DNA of 48,619 bases from QFOX01 sp033763655 (GCA_033763655.1 JANRKD010000015.1:1-48619); one strand, 5' to 3'; shown: positions 1 to 7,868, numbered from the stretch's first letter. Made by a program: numbers and translations. Notes: generated by a model not told the origin, from the sequence alone.

Positions 1-510
1 AGCATTCCCCACCCTGCGGGCGTCACCGTGGTCGAGGCCTGCGATGCGCAAGGCATGCTCGACGCCGCGCAGAAGGCGCTACCTGCGGATATCTTTATCG
101 CCGCTGCCGCTGTCGCCGATTGGCGCCTCGCCAAACCTGCCGGGCAGAAGATGAAAAAGAAAGCGGGCGTCCACACGCTGACGCTCGAATTGGTGCCGAC
201 CGTCGATGTGCTGGCCGCCATCGCCAAAGGCCCGCGCCGCCCGTCGCTGGTGGTGGGCTTCGCCGCCGAAACCGAAAAGCTGCTCGCCCATGCCCGTGCC
301 AAGCGGCTGAAAAAAAACTGCGACTGGCTGCTGGCGAACGATGTCAGCGGCGGGCAGGTGTTTGGGGCGGATGATAACAACGTCACCCTCCTCACCGCCG
401 GGGGCGAAGAATCCTGGCCGCACGCCAGTAAAACCGAAGTGGCGGAAAAGCTCGTGGAAAAAATCGCCCGGCATTTTGCCAACCCCGCCCGCAAAGGAAA
501 ATCCGCATGA
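1..510 (+). CDS. coaBC: CoaBC, C-terminal (phosphopantothenate-cysteine ligase) part, truncated by window start
   Basis: The reading frame is open from base 1, so the gene begins before the window. The visible 169 residues match the CoaB half of the bifunctional coenzyme A enzyme, which joins cysteine to 4'-phosphopantothenate using CTP; the CoaC decarboxylase half would lie upstream. Seen motifs are the AAAVADW segment, a lysine-rich KMKKK stretch, VVGFAAET, and the closing NDVSGGQVFGADDNNVTLL block typical of CoaB. The stop overlaps the dut start (ATGA), so the two genes are probably translated from one message. In many proteobacteria coaBC (dfp) and dut are neighbours, which supports both calls. 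Confidence 0.93.
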   Translation, partial: SIPHPAGVTVVEACDAQGMLDAAQKALPADIFIAAAAVADWRLAKPAGQKMKKKAGVHTLTLELVPTVDVLAAIAKGPRRPSLVVGFAAETEKLLAHARAKRLKKNCDWLLANDVSGGQVFGADDNNVTLLTAGGEESWPHASKTEVAEKLVEKIARHFANPARKGKSA

Positions 511-968
511 GCCGCACACCACTCACTATTGCCATCACCCGCCTGCCGCACGCGCAGGATCTGGCGCTCCCCGCCTACGCCACCGAACATAGCGCGGGCA
601 TGGACCTGCTCGCGGCCATTGGCGAAAACATCGTGGTTAGAAGCGGCGAACGCGCACTCATCCCGACCGGTCTGGCCATCGCCCTGCCCGACGGCTACGA
701 AGCGCAAATCCGCCCACGCTCGGGCCTCGCCCTCAAAAACGGCATCAGCCTCGTCAATTCCCCCGGCACGATTGATGCCGATTACCGTGGTGAAATCGGG
801 GTCATCGTCATCAACCACGGCACCGCCGACTTCGTGGTCGAGCGCGGCATGCGCATCGCACAGATGGTGATTGCGCCCTACACCCGCGCCCAATTTTCGG
901 AAGTATTGGAATTGCCCGAAAGCGCACGCGGCGCAGGCGGTTTTGGCTCCACCGGTACGCGAGGGTAA
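507..968 (+). CDS. dut: dUTP diphosphatase (dUTPase)
   Basis: A 153-residue protein of the usual trimeric dUTPase length. It hydrolyses dUTP to dUMP and pyrophosphate, keeping uracil out of DNA and supplying dTMP synthesis. The conserved motifs appear in order: SAGMDLLAAI near residue 30, RPRSGLALKNGI near 70, the uridine-binding VNSPGTIDADYRGEI, RIAQMVI, and the C-terminal glycine-rich GAGGFGSTG that closes over the substrate. The start at 507 overlaps the coaBC stop and is preceded by an AAGGAAA ribosome site. Cytoplasmic. Confidence 0.96.
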   Translation: MSRTPLTIAITRLPHAQDLALPAYATEHSAGMDLLAAIGENIVVRSGERALIPTGLAIALPDGYEAQIRPRSGLALKNGISLVNSPGTIDADYRGEIGVIVINHGTADFVVERGMRIAQMVIAPYTRAQFSEVLELPESARGAGGFGSTGTRG

Positions 969-972
969 CGCC

Positions 973-1413
973 ATGTTAACCCTCTCGGCAAAAATCTTCT
1001 ACACGGTGGAGGCGGTGCTCTACATCGCTTACAACGCGAAGGTGGAGCCGGTGGCGGGCAATCTCGTGGCGCAGGCACAGAACCTGCCGGTACGCTACCT
1101 CGAACCGATGATGCAGAAACTGGTGCGCGCAGGCATCCTGCGCAGCGTCCGTGGGCCACAGGGCGGCTATATGCTGGGCCGCGAACGCCGCAACATCAGC
1201 CTTGCCGACATCTGCGACGCTCTGGGCAAAACGGCCACGCCGCCGGTCAGCACCACTACACTTGGCGCACAGGTGCTGGCCCCTGCCACGCAACGCCTGC
1301 TTGCGGCATGGCAGCATGAAATGGCCGGGGTCACCCTCGCGCAGTTATGCGAAGACGCCGAAAAAGCAAATATCCCCACCGCCACCCCCGACATCGACAA
1401 TTTCACCATATAG
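973..1413 (+). CDS. Rrf2-family transcriptional regulator beside cysK
   Basis: A 146-residue winged-helix protein with the Rrf2 core: LSAKIFYTVEAVLYIA, a recognition helix region with VRYLEPMMQKLVRAGIL, and the wing SVRGPQGGYMLGR. The spaced cysteine cluster that holds the [2Fe-2S] centre in IscR is absent; only two isolated cysteines (ICDAL, LCEDA) are present. Together with its place 9 bases upstream of cysK, this suggests a cysteine-metabolism regulator of the CymR kind rather than an Fe-S sensor, but that is inference. I chose ATG 973, which follows the dut stop by 4 bases; an upstream in-frame start would lie inside dut. Confidence 0.85.
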   Translation: MLTLSAKIFYTVEAVLYIAYNAKVEPVAGNLVAQAQNLPVRYLEPMMQKLVRAGILRSVRGPQGGYMLGRERRNISLADICDALGKTATPPVSTTTLGAQVLAPATQRLLAAWQHEMAGVTLAQLCEDAEKANIPTATPDIDNFTI

Positions 1414-1422
1414 GAGCCTGCC

Positions 1423-2397
1423 ATGCGCACACGTATCGCCACCGAACATCTCGACGCCCCGCGCGGACGCGTTTATGACAGCATCCTCGAAACCATCGGC
1501 CACACGCCGCTGGTGCGCCTGAACCGTATCGCGCAACAGGCCGGTGCCAAAGGCACGGTGCTCGCCAAGCTCGAATTTTTCAACCCACTTTCCTCGGTCA
1601 AAGATCGCATCGCGCTGTCGATGGTCGAGGCGGCTGAGAAGTCCGGCAAGCTCAATGCCGATTCGGTGCTGGTCGAGCCGACTTCGGGCAACACAGGCAT
1701 TGCGCTGGCGTTCGTCTGCGCGTCCAAGGGCTATAAGCTTATCCTCACCATGCCCGAATCGATGTCGCTCGAACGGCGCAAAATGTTGAAATTTCTCGGC
1801 GCGGAACTGGAACTCACTCCGGCGCCCAAAGGCATGCGCGGCGCGATCGAAAAAGCCGAGGAGATTGTCGCCAGCAACCCGAAGGCGCTGATGCTCCAGC
1901 AATTCCAGAACAAAGCCAACCCGGCGATTCACGTCGCCACCACCGGGCCGGAAATCTGGGCCGATACCGCAGGTAAGGTCGATGTGTTTATCACCGGCGT
2001 AGGCACGGGTGGCTCGCTTACTGGCACGGGTGAATACCTCAAAAGCAAAAACCCCGGCATCAAAGTCATCGCGGTCGAGCCGGAAGACAGCGCGGTGCTC
2101 TCGGGCGGCAACCCGGGGCCGCATAAAATTCAGGGCATCGGCGCGGGCTTCATCCCCGAGGTACTCAAGCGCGAGCTGATCGACGAGGTGGTCACCATCA
2201 GCAACGCCACCGCCTTCAACACCGCGCGGCTCATCGCCAAACTCGACGGCATTCCGGTCGGCATTTCCTCGGGCGCGACCATTGCCGCCGCGCTCGAAGT
2301 GGCCAAACGCCCCGAGATGGCGGGAAAAACCATCGTCGTTATCGTCGCCTCGCCCGCCGAGCGCTACATCTCGACGGATTTATTCGCCGATATTTAA
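1423..2397 (+). CDS. cysK: cysteine synthase (O-acetylserine sulfhydrylase)
   Basis: A 324-residue PLP enzyme that makes cysteine from O-acetylserine and sulfide. Seen motifs: the PLP lysine in NPLSSVKDR (about residue 59), the substrate loop TSGNTGIAL, the phosphate-binding GVGTGGSLTGTG, and PVGISSGATIAA. About 20 residues before ILETIGHTPLVRL form a short extension beyond the E. coli length. A TAGGAG ribosome site overlaps the stop of the preceding regulator gene. Its substrate would be supplied by the CysE at 9585-10199. Confidence 0.96.
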   Translation: MRTRIATEHLDAPRGRVYDSILETIGHTPLVRLNRIAQQAGAKGTVLAKLEFFNPLSSVKDRIALSMVEAAEKSGKLNADSVLVEPTSGNTGIALAFVCASKGYKLILTMPESMSLERRKMLKFLGAELELTPAPKGMRGAIEKAEEIVASNPKALMLQQFQNKANPAIHVATTGPEIWADTAGKVDVFITGVGTGGSLTGTGEYLKSKNPGIKVIAVEPEDSAVLSGGNPGPHKIQGIGAGFIPEVLKRELIDEVVTISNATAFNTARLIAKLDGIPVGISSGATIAAALEVAKRPEMAGKTIVVIVASPAERYISTDLFADI

Positions 2398-2407
2398 GCG
2401 CGCGGGC

Positions 2408-3160
2408 GTGGATCTCGATCAACAACGGCGCTATGCCCGCCAGATTATGCTCGCCGATATGGGCGAAGCCGGGCAGGAGGCGTTGCTTAAGGCGCGGGTG
2501 CTCGTCATTGGGGCTGGGGGGCTTGGCTCGGCGCTCATCAGCTACCTTGCGGCGGCGGGCGTCGGCACGCTGGGGATCATCGACCCCGACCGCGTCGAAC
2601 GCTCGAACCTCGCGCGGCAAATTATTCACGAAACCGGGGATATTGGCCGCCTGAAGGTGGAAAGCGCCCGCGACCGCGTGGCTGAGCTGAACCCCGAAAT
2701 TAATGTTATCTGTTACCCCGAGGCATTGACGGCGGAAAATGCAGACGCGCTGGTTTCAGGCTACGACATCGTCGCCGATGGCTGCGACAATTTCACGACC
2801 CGTTTTGCCGTAAACCGTGCCTGCGTGGCGCGCGGCACGCCGCTGGTCAGCGCCGCAATTGCAGGCTGGCAGGGGCAGGTGATGAGCATTCTTCCCGCCT
2901 CCACCCCGCAGGCGGGTTGCTACCAGTGCTTCGTCAGCCCCGACGCACCCGAGGCCAATACCTGCCGCGACTCGGGCATCATCGGGCCACTGGCTGGCAT
3001 CCTCGGCAGCATGCAGGCGCTCGAAATGCTCAATATCCTGCTTGGCCGCCCGGCGCTCGCCCACCACATCGCCTTTTACGACGCAAAGCGCATGACCCAG
3101 CGCCTGAGCGAACGGGTCGCAGATGCGGCCTGCCCCGTTTGTGGGCTATTGTCACCCTGA
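2408..3160 (+). CDS. MoeB/ThiF/HesA-type E1-like adenylyltransferase
   Basis: A 250-residue E1-like enzyme that would adenylate the C-terminal glycine of a ubiquitin-like sulfur carrier (MoaD or ThiS). Seen: an N-terminal RYARQIMLADMG block, the nucleotide-binding VLVIGAGGLGS, the acidic DPDRVERSNLARQ loop, DGCDNFTTRF, and two zinc-binding pairs, CYQC and the terminal CPVC. Sequence alone does not separate MoeB from ThiF. The start is uncertain: GTG 2408 lies 10 bases after the cysK stop and gives the usual N-terminus, but the ribosome site is weak. Position directly after cysK suggests cysteine-derived sulfur chemistry. Confidence 0.88.
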   Translation: MDLDQQRRYARQIMLADMGEAGQEALLKARVLVIGAGGLGSALISYLAAAGVGTLGIIDPDRVERSNLARQIIHETGDIGRLKVESARDRVAELNPEINVICYPEALTAENADALVSGYDIVADGCDNFTTRFAVNRACVARGTPLVSAAIAGWQGQVMSILPASTPQAGCYQCFVSPDAPEANTCRDSGIIGPLAGILGSMQALEMLNILLGRPALAHHIAFYDAKRMTQRLSERVADAACPVCGLLSP

Positions 3161-3203
3161 TGCCCATTGCTTGCTATCAGGCACCCCGCCCCACATGCGG
3201 ACG

Positions 3204-3231
3204 TGGACATTGCCGCACCGCTTGCTATAAC
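3204..3231 (+). promoter_or_regulatory. promoter predicting a leaderless transcript for the SH3-like gene
   Basis: TGGACA (3204-3209), a 16-base spacer, then TATAAC (3226-3231). Seven bases beyond the -10 is 3238, the A of the ATG of the next gene, and no Shine-Dalgarno sequence is visible. A 9-base direct repeat GCTTGCTAT occurs twice in this short gap. Confidence 0.5.
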
Positions 3232-3237
3232 GGCTCC

Positions 3238-3735
3238 ATGAAACACCTGCTCACCCTTGCCATTCTGCTGCTCGCCACGACAGCCCACGGCGCGCCGGAG
3301 CCGTCGATTCTTAACCCTTCGGGGTTGCCGGTGCCGCGCTTTGTTTCGTTGAAATACGACGAAATCAATGTCCGGGTCGGCCCAGGCAAGCGCTACCCCA
3401 TCCATTATGTCTATAAGCGCGCCCACCTGCCCGTGCAGATTATCGAGGAGTTCGCGCACTGGCGGAAAATCGCCGACTATCAGGGCAGTGCAGGCTGGGT
3501 GCACAAGGGCGCAATCGACGGTGCCCGCACCGCGATGGTCATGGATAAAACGCAGAATCTCTACGCCCGCCCCGACGCCACCAGCGCCAACATCATGCGG
3601 GCGCAGAAACTGGTCATCGGCACCCTGAAACAATGCAAACCCGACTGGTGCCGGATGGAAATCCATGGCCGCAACGGCTGGATTCGCAAGGCGGATATCT
3701 GGGGCGTCGGCCGCGAGGAAGTGTTCAAGGAATAG
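3238..3735 (+). CDS. exported bacterial SH3-like domain protein
   Basis: A 165-residue protein with a clear signal peptide (MKHLLTLAILLLATTAHGAP, cleavage about residue 19-21). The mature part holds two SH3-like modules: one around FVSLKYDEINVRVGPGKRYP to GWVHKGAI (residues 40-100), the second around NLYARPDATSANIMRAQ to GWIRKADIWG (115-160). A cysteine pair (QCKPDWC) sits in the second module and could form a disulfide in the periplasm. Such proteins are common in alphaproteobacteria and are presumed to bind cell-wall material; the exact role is unknown. The start is fixed by the signal peptide and the promoter just upstream. Confidence 0.85.
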   Translation: MKHLLTLAILLLATTAHGAPEPSILNPSGLPVPRFVSLKYDEINVRVGPGKRYPIHYVYKRAHLPVQIIEEFAHWRKIADYQGSAGWVHKGAIDGARTAMVMDKTQNLYARPDATSANIMRAQKLVIGTLKQCKPDWCRMEIHGRNGWIRKADIWGVGREEVFKE

Positions 3736-3768
3736 CTTCCTGCCTGCGAGTAACCACGTGGTGCGAGG

Positions 3769-5193
3769 CTAGGCCCCCGTCATAATCCGCTGCACCAGTT
3801 CGCCGACGCTTGGCACGAAGCCGTTGCTGTAGAACGGGTCGGTTGCGAATTTGTAGGCATTATGGCCCGAGAACATGAGGTTATTGTCGAGCGAGCCGCC
3901 GCGCACGATGTCCTGCAGGGTTTTCTGAATGCAAAAGCTGCGCGGATCGGCCTTCTTGCCGGTGGTGAAGTCGTCGTGGTCTTTCCAGTTCGAAAAGCGG
4001 CAATGCGTCAGGCAGCCCATGCAATCGACCTGATCCTGATGGATTTCCTGCGCTTTTTCGGGCGTCACGAACATCAACGTATCATCGGGCGTTTTCATTG
4101 CCTCGGTGAAGCCGAGCGCCGCCCACTGATTTGCCTTTTCCATATCCTCGGGCGTGACGTAATGCGGGCGTTTGCGCGGGCCGAACGGATAAGGTTCGGT
4201 GCGGTAGCCCTCCGGGTCGGTCGAGAAGGGAATCTGCCGCTCATTGCGCGAGCGCAGCTCCTTGATGAACGGGTTGTTCACCGCCGAGGAATAAAACCCC
4301 GTCGGGCTGAAATTATTGAGGAATACATCGCCTTTTTTAAGGGTCAGCAGGCGTTGCTTCCATTCCTCGGGGATGGGGCTTTCCCTCGTCAGCAGCGGGC
4401 GTGTGCCAAACTGGAAGGCAATGAGGCCGATTTCCGGATTATCGAGCCAATGCTCCCAGTCCTTGAGGTACCACGCCCCACCCGCCATGATAATCGGCAC
4501 GTGGTGCAGGCCGACCTCGTTCATGAAGCGGCGCAGCTCGACCACGCGCGGATACGGATCCTCGGGATGCTCCGGGTCCTCGGAATTGCTCAGGCCGTTA
4601 TGCCCACCGGCAAGCCATGGGTCCTCGTAGACCACGCTGCCGAGCAGATCGACATATTTCGAATACGAACGCTTCCACAAGGCGCGGAACGCGCGCATCG
4701 AGGAGATGATAGGGTGGTAATAGACCCCATGCTGTGCGGCAATTTCACTCAGGCGGTAAGGCATCCCCGCACCGCAGGTGACGCCGTGAATCAGCCCTTT
4801 GGCGCCTTCGAGTATTCCCTCCATCACGCGCGGCGCACCGCCCATTTCCCAGAGGATATTCATGTGCAGGCGACCCTGGCCGTTGCTCATTTCATGAGCA
4901 ATTTTTGCATGCTGGATGCCCGCACGAATACCGTTCGCAACCAGCTCTTCGTGGCGGTCGCGCCGCGTGCTGCCCTGATAGACCAGATCGATAACCTGAC
5001 CGTCATCGTCGTATTCGAGCTGGTTGACCGCCGACATTGTGCCCACCGCATTGGCAGCGGCGAACGCTCCTGCACTGTGGCCATTGCTGGCGCCCACGCC
5101 CTTGCCACCCTCAACGATAGGCAACACCTCCGCCCCGGAAATCATCACAGGCTTAAGTTTCGCAGCAAAGCTCGTGCTTGCAGTAACCGTCAT
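3769..5193 (-). CDS. nitronate monooxygenase-like flavoprotein with a C-terminal cysteine cluster
   Basis: A 474-residue protein of the 2-nitropropane dioxygenase / NAD(P)H-dependent flavin oxidoreductase type. The barrel part shows the flavin-phosphate region PIIMAGGAWYLKDW and IGLIAFQFGTRPLLTRESP. It is much longer than typical family members (about 320-360 residues) because of a C-terminal extension with DCMGCLTHCRFSNWKDHDD and a later RSFCIQ, which gives four cysteines that could hold a metal or Fe-S centre. The substrate is unknown. It follows iscA on the same strand but has its own promoter, so co-transcription with the isc genes is not assured. Confidence 0.78.
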   Translation of the reverse strand: MTVTASTSFAAKLKPVMISGAEVLPIVEGGKGVGASNGHSAGAFAAANAVGTMSAVNQLEYDDDGQVIDLVYQGSTRRDRHEELVANGIRAGIQHAKIAHEMSNGQGRLHMNILWEMGGAPRVMEGILEGAKGLIHGVTCGAGMPYRLSEIAAQHGVYYHPIISSMRAFRALWKRSYSKYVDLLGSVVYEDPWLAGGHNGLSNSEDPEHPEDPYPRVVELRRFMNEVGLHHVPIIMAGGAWYLKDWEHWLDNPEIGLIAFQFGTRPLLTRESPIPEEWKQRLLTLKKGDVFLNNFSPTGFYSSAVNNPFIKELRSRNERQIPFSTDPEGYRTEPYPFGPRKRPHYVTPEDMEKANQWAALGFTEAMKTPDDTLMFVTPEKAQEIHQDQVDCMGCLTHCRFSNWKDHDDFTTGKKADPRSFCIQKTLQDIVRGGSLDNNLMFSGHNAYKFATDPFYSNGFVPSVGELVQRIMTGA

Positions 5194-5219
5194 AGCATAT
5201 CCTATTTTAATGCCCTGCG

Positions 5220-5248
5220 CTTATAGGCGGAAATGGTGGGGCTGCCAA
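5220..5248 (-). promoter_or_regulatory. sigma-70-type promoter for the nitronate monooxygenase-like gene
   Basis: On the minus strand TTGGCA (5243-5248), a 17-base spacer and TATAAG (5220-5225) lie in the 96-base gap between iscA and the gene starting at 5193. A GGA ribosome site follows within AAAATAGGATATGCT. Confidence 0.5.
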
Positions 5249-5289
5249 ACAAAATATGGCCGAAAGTTTCGCCTGTTAATTAGGCGCGG

Positions 5290-5637
5290 CTAGACGTTGA
5301 AGCTTTCGCCGCAACCGCAGGTGCCTTTGGCATTCGGGTTGTTGAATACGAATCCGCTTTTAAATTTCTCTTCGACGAAATCCATTTCGGTGCCGATCAG
5401 GAACATCACCGCCTTCGGGTCGATGAGCACGCGCACGCCCTTATCCTCGATGACCTCATCATATTTGCCGACCTCGTCGGCATATTCGATGGTGTAGGAA
5501 AGCCCCGAACAGCCCCGCGTGCGGATGCCGACCTTGATGCCGACCGACTCCTTCTCGCGTTTCGCCAGCAGGGCCTGAATATGCATCGCCGCACGATCGG
5601 TGATGGATACCGCTTTGGATGTCGAGGATGGATTCAT
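5290..5637 (-). CDS. iscA: IscA-type Fe-S assembly/carrier protein
   Basis: A 115-residue A-type carrier. The three ligand cysteines are present: one in TRGCSGLSY (about residue 43) and two in the C-terminal GTCGCGESF. It takes Fe or an Fe-S cluster from IscU and passes it to target proteins. It follows iscU by 22 bases on the same strand, as in Rickettsia and other alphaproteobacteria. IscA, SufA and ErpA are hard to separate by sequence; context favours IscA. Confidence 0.92.
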   Translation of the reverse strand: MNPSSTSKAVSITDRAAMHIQALLAKREKESVGIKVGIRTRGCSGLSYTIEYADEVGKYDEVIEDKGVRVLIDPKAVMFLIGTEMDFVEEKFKSGFVFNNPNAKGTCGCGESFNV

Positions 5638-5659
5638 ACGTACCGTTGCATTCTCACCC

Positions 5660-6061
5660 CTACCCGACCTTCACTTCGGTCGAGGCATGTTTTGTTTTGT
5701 AATCCGCAATCGCGGCCTTAATCGCATCCTCCGCCAGCACGCTGCAATGGATTTTTACCGGCGGCAGCGCTAGTTCCTCGGCGATTTGCGTATTTTTAAT
5801 GGTCATCGCCTCATCGACATGCCGGCCCTTCACCCATTCGGTGACCAGCGAGCTTGAGGCAATCGCCGAGCCGCAGCCGAAGGTTTTGAAGCGCGCATCC
5901 TCAATCACGCCCGCATCATTGACGCGGATTTGCAGTTTCATCACATCCCCGCACGCGGGCGCGCCGACCAGTCCGGTGCCGACATGGGCGTCGTCCTTAT
6001 CCATCGACCCCACATTGCGCGGGTTTTCGTAGTGATCGACGAGTTTTTCTGAATAGGCCAT
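5660..6061 (-). CDS. iscU: Fe-S cluster scaffold IscU
   Basis: A 133-residue scaffold on which [2Fe-2S] clusters are built from IscS-derived sulfur. The three cluster cysteines are visible in GAPACGDVMKL, FGCGSAIASSS and KIHCSVLAED, and the HscA-recognition motif LPPVK lies just before the last one (about residues 99-103). The ribosome site TTAGGAG overlaps the stop codon of the preceding four-helix-bundle gene, so translation may be coupled to an inserted gene rather than directly to iscS. HscA and HscB, its chaperones, are encoded at 17386-19744. Confidence 0.97.
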   Translation of the reverse strand: MAYSEKLVDHYENPRNVGSMDKDDAHVGTGLVGAPACGDVMKLQIRVNDAGVIEDARFKTFGCGSAIASSSLVTEWVKGRHVDEAMTIKNTQIAEELALPPVKIHCSVLAEDAIKAAIADYKTKHASTEVKVG

Positions 6062-6070
6062 TTTAGTCTC

Positions 6071-6469
6071 CTAAGAGGTAGCCAGTAGCCGGTCGCCAGT
6101 AGCCAGCTGTTCTGCCAAATTATTAGCAAAACCATTCAGCATCCTGCCAATTTCGGCCATGAGCGGTTGCACGTTTTGATACTCACCTTCTGCGATATAA
6201 CCAAGCCTAAAAGCCATATAAAGCTGCGTTTCAACTTCGGCTAACGAACCCGAAGCGATGCGAACAAATCGTAAAAAATCCCTCACTGCTTTTCGCTCGC
6301 TCCCCTCGGCAATATTAGACGGTATCGAAATAGCTGCCCGCCGCAGCTGACTGGTCAAGCCATAAAGCTCATCCTTCGGAAAATTTTTCGACAGCACATA
6401 GACTTCAAGCGCCAGGTCGGCGCCCTTCTGCCAAACTTTTAAATCTTTATATGAACGAACTTTTTCCAT
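6071..6469 (-). CDS. four-helix bundle protein (23S rRNA intervening-sequence / S23 family)
   Basis: A 132-residue small helical protein. The family is recognised by KVWQKGADLALEVY, the highly conserved ELYGLTSQLRRAAISIPSN, the following IAEGSER, and LAEVETQLYMAFRLGYI. Relatives are encoded in 23S rRNA intervening sequences and as free-standing genes; their biochemical role is not established. The last residues (EQLATGDRLLATS) are encoded by the heptamer repeat at 6078-6106, so the repeat is part of the gene. The ribosome site AAGGAAA lies right at the other repeat. The gene is visibly more AT-rich than iscS and iscU, and its stop sits inside the iscU ribosome site. It is inserted in an operon that is normally uninterrupted. 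Confidence 0.88.
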   Translation of the reverse strand: MEKVRSYKDLKVWQKGADLALEVYVLSKNFPKDELYGLTSQLRRAAISIPSNIAEGSERKAVRDFLRFVRIASGSLAEVETQLYMAFRLGYIAEGEYQNVQPLMAEIGRMLNGFANNLAEQLATGDRLLATS

Positions 6470-6507
6470 TTTCCTTACTGGCTACTGGCTACTGGCGACT
6501 AACTACC
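6077..6507. mobile_element. putative small element: four-helix-bundle gene bounded by inverted heptamer arrays
   Basis: The left end (plus strand from 6077) reads GGTAG, then GCCAGTA, GCCGGTC, GCCAGTA and GCCAG. The right end read on the minus strand from 6507 gives GGTAG, TTAGTC, then GCCAGTA copies. Both ends begin GGTAG and share TCGCCAGTAGCCAG, so they are inverted repeats of about 30 bases. They enclose one gene and fill the space between the iscS stop (3 bases away) and the iscU ribosome site. No transposase is present. Mobility is inferred from the inverted ends, the AT-rich cargo and the array-only copies elsewhere in the window. Confidence 0.6.
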
Positions 6508-6509
6508 CC

Positions 6510-7760
6510 TTAATGGGCTGCCCACTCGATTTTTGAAATATCCACGCCCTCTTGCACCATCTCCCATAACGGGCTCATCGCGCGGAGTTTCTCGATGCTT
6601 CCCGTCACAATCTCTATGGCGGCGTCAATTTCGGCTTCGGTGGTAAACCGGCCAATGCCAAAGCGAATGCTGGTATGCGCCAACTCCTCGCCCACCCCAA
6701 TTGCACGCAATACATAGGACGGCTCAAGCGATGCCGAGGTGCAGGCCGATCCGCTGGAGCAGGCGAGGTTCTTAATCGCCATAATCATGCTTTCGCCTTC
6801 GATATAGGCAAAGCTGAGATTGATACAGCCGGGGATGCGCTGTTCGCGGTCGCCGTTCAGAAATACATCCGGCACATCGTCCATCACCGCTTTCAGGAAT
6901 TTCTCCGATAGCTGGCGCAGGCGGGCGTTTTCTTCCTGCATTTCCGACCCGGCGATACGCGCCGCTTCACCCAGCCCCACCACCAGCGGGGTCGGCAAGG
7001 TGCCGCTACGCATGCCGCGTTCCTGCCCGCCGCCGGAAAACAGCGACTCCAGCCGCACACGCGGGCGGCGGCGTACATACAGCGCGCCGATGCCTTTCGG
7101 GGCGTAAATCTTATGGCCGGAAATACTCATCAGGTCGATATTCATCGCCTCGACATCCAGCGGAATTTTACCAAATGCCTGCGCCGCATCGGTGTGGAAC
7201 AGCACGTCATGCGCGCGGGTGATTGCGCCGATTTCAGCCAGCGGCTGAATCACCCCCAGCTCGTTATTCACCGCCATCACGCTCACCATCAGCGTGTTGG
7301 GCTTGATCGCCGCTTTCAGCACCTCTAAATCAATCAGGCCGTTTTTCTGCACCGGCAGGTACGTCACCTCGAACCCGTCCATCTCCATATGGCGCGCCGA
7401 ATCCAGCACGCATTTATGCTCGGTGACGACGGTGATAAGGTGGTTTTTCTTCGATTTGTAAAACGCGCCAACCGCCTTGAGCGCGATGTTGTTGCTCTCG
7501 GTCGCACCGCTGGTGAAAATAATCTCTTTCGCATCGGCATGAATCAACCGCGCCACCTGAGCGCGCGCCAGCTCGCAGGCCTCTTCCGCCTCCCAGCCAT
7601 AGGCGTGGCTGCGCGAGTGCGGATTGCCGAACTTCTGCGTAAAATACGGCAGCATTTTTTCGAGCACGCGAGGGTCTACCGGCGTCGTGGATTGGTAATC
7701 CATGAAGATCGGGAACTTCACGGCAACCTCCTCAGGCTTTTTTATGGCAACGATGGTCAT
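6510..7760 (-). CDS. iscS: cysteine desulfurase IscS
   Basis: A 416-residue PLP enzyme that takes sulfur from cysteine and hands it to IscU and to tRNA-thiolating enzymes. Seen: the start of the catalytic core FPIFMDYQSTTPVDPRVL, PLP contacts TEHKCVLD and HTDAAQAFGK, the PLP lysine in SISGHKIYAPKG, the mobile catalytic cysteine in SSGSACTSASLEPSYVLRA, and the C-terminus GVDISKIEWAAH that docks IscU. ATG 7760 is preferred; it has an AGAGA-type ribosome site, and a GTG 36 bases upstream is less likely. It has its own promoter with an IscR-like site. Confidence 0.96.
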   Translation of the reverse strand: MTIVAIKKPEEVAVKFPIFMDYQSTTPVDPRVLEKMLPYFTQKFGNPHSRSHAYGWEAEEACELARAQVARLIHADAKEIIFTSGATESNNIALKAVGAFYKSKKNHLITVVTEHKCVLDSARHMEMDGFEVTYLPVQKNGLIDLEVLKAAIKPNTLMVSVMAVNNELGVIQPLAEIGAITRAHDVLFHTDAAQAFGKIPLDVEAMNIDLMSISGHKIYAPKGIGALYVRRRPRVRLESLFSGGGQERGMRSGTLPTPLVVGLGEAARIAGSEMQEENARLRQLSEKFLKAVMDDVPDVFLNGDREQRIPGCINLSFAYIEGESMIMAIKNLACSSGSACTSASLEPSYVLRAIGVGEELAHTSIRFGIGRFTTEAEIDAAIEIVTGSIEKLRAMSPLWEMVQEGVDISKIEWAAH

Positions 7761-7868
7761 GCGTTTTCTCTTGATTGTCGTAATTGCGGGGGCCACCTGA
7801 TTAACAAGGCAACCCCCTCATGAAGGTGGGCCGACAGTGTTTGTGCGAACAGCCGACACGCATTAACT

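Noticed and set aside
3862..5226. A 454-codon plus-strand frame opposite the nitronate-monooxygenase-like gene
   Set aside because: No recognisable motif; the minus strand encodes a known flavoprotein family with its own promoter.
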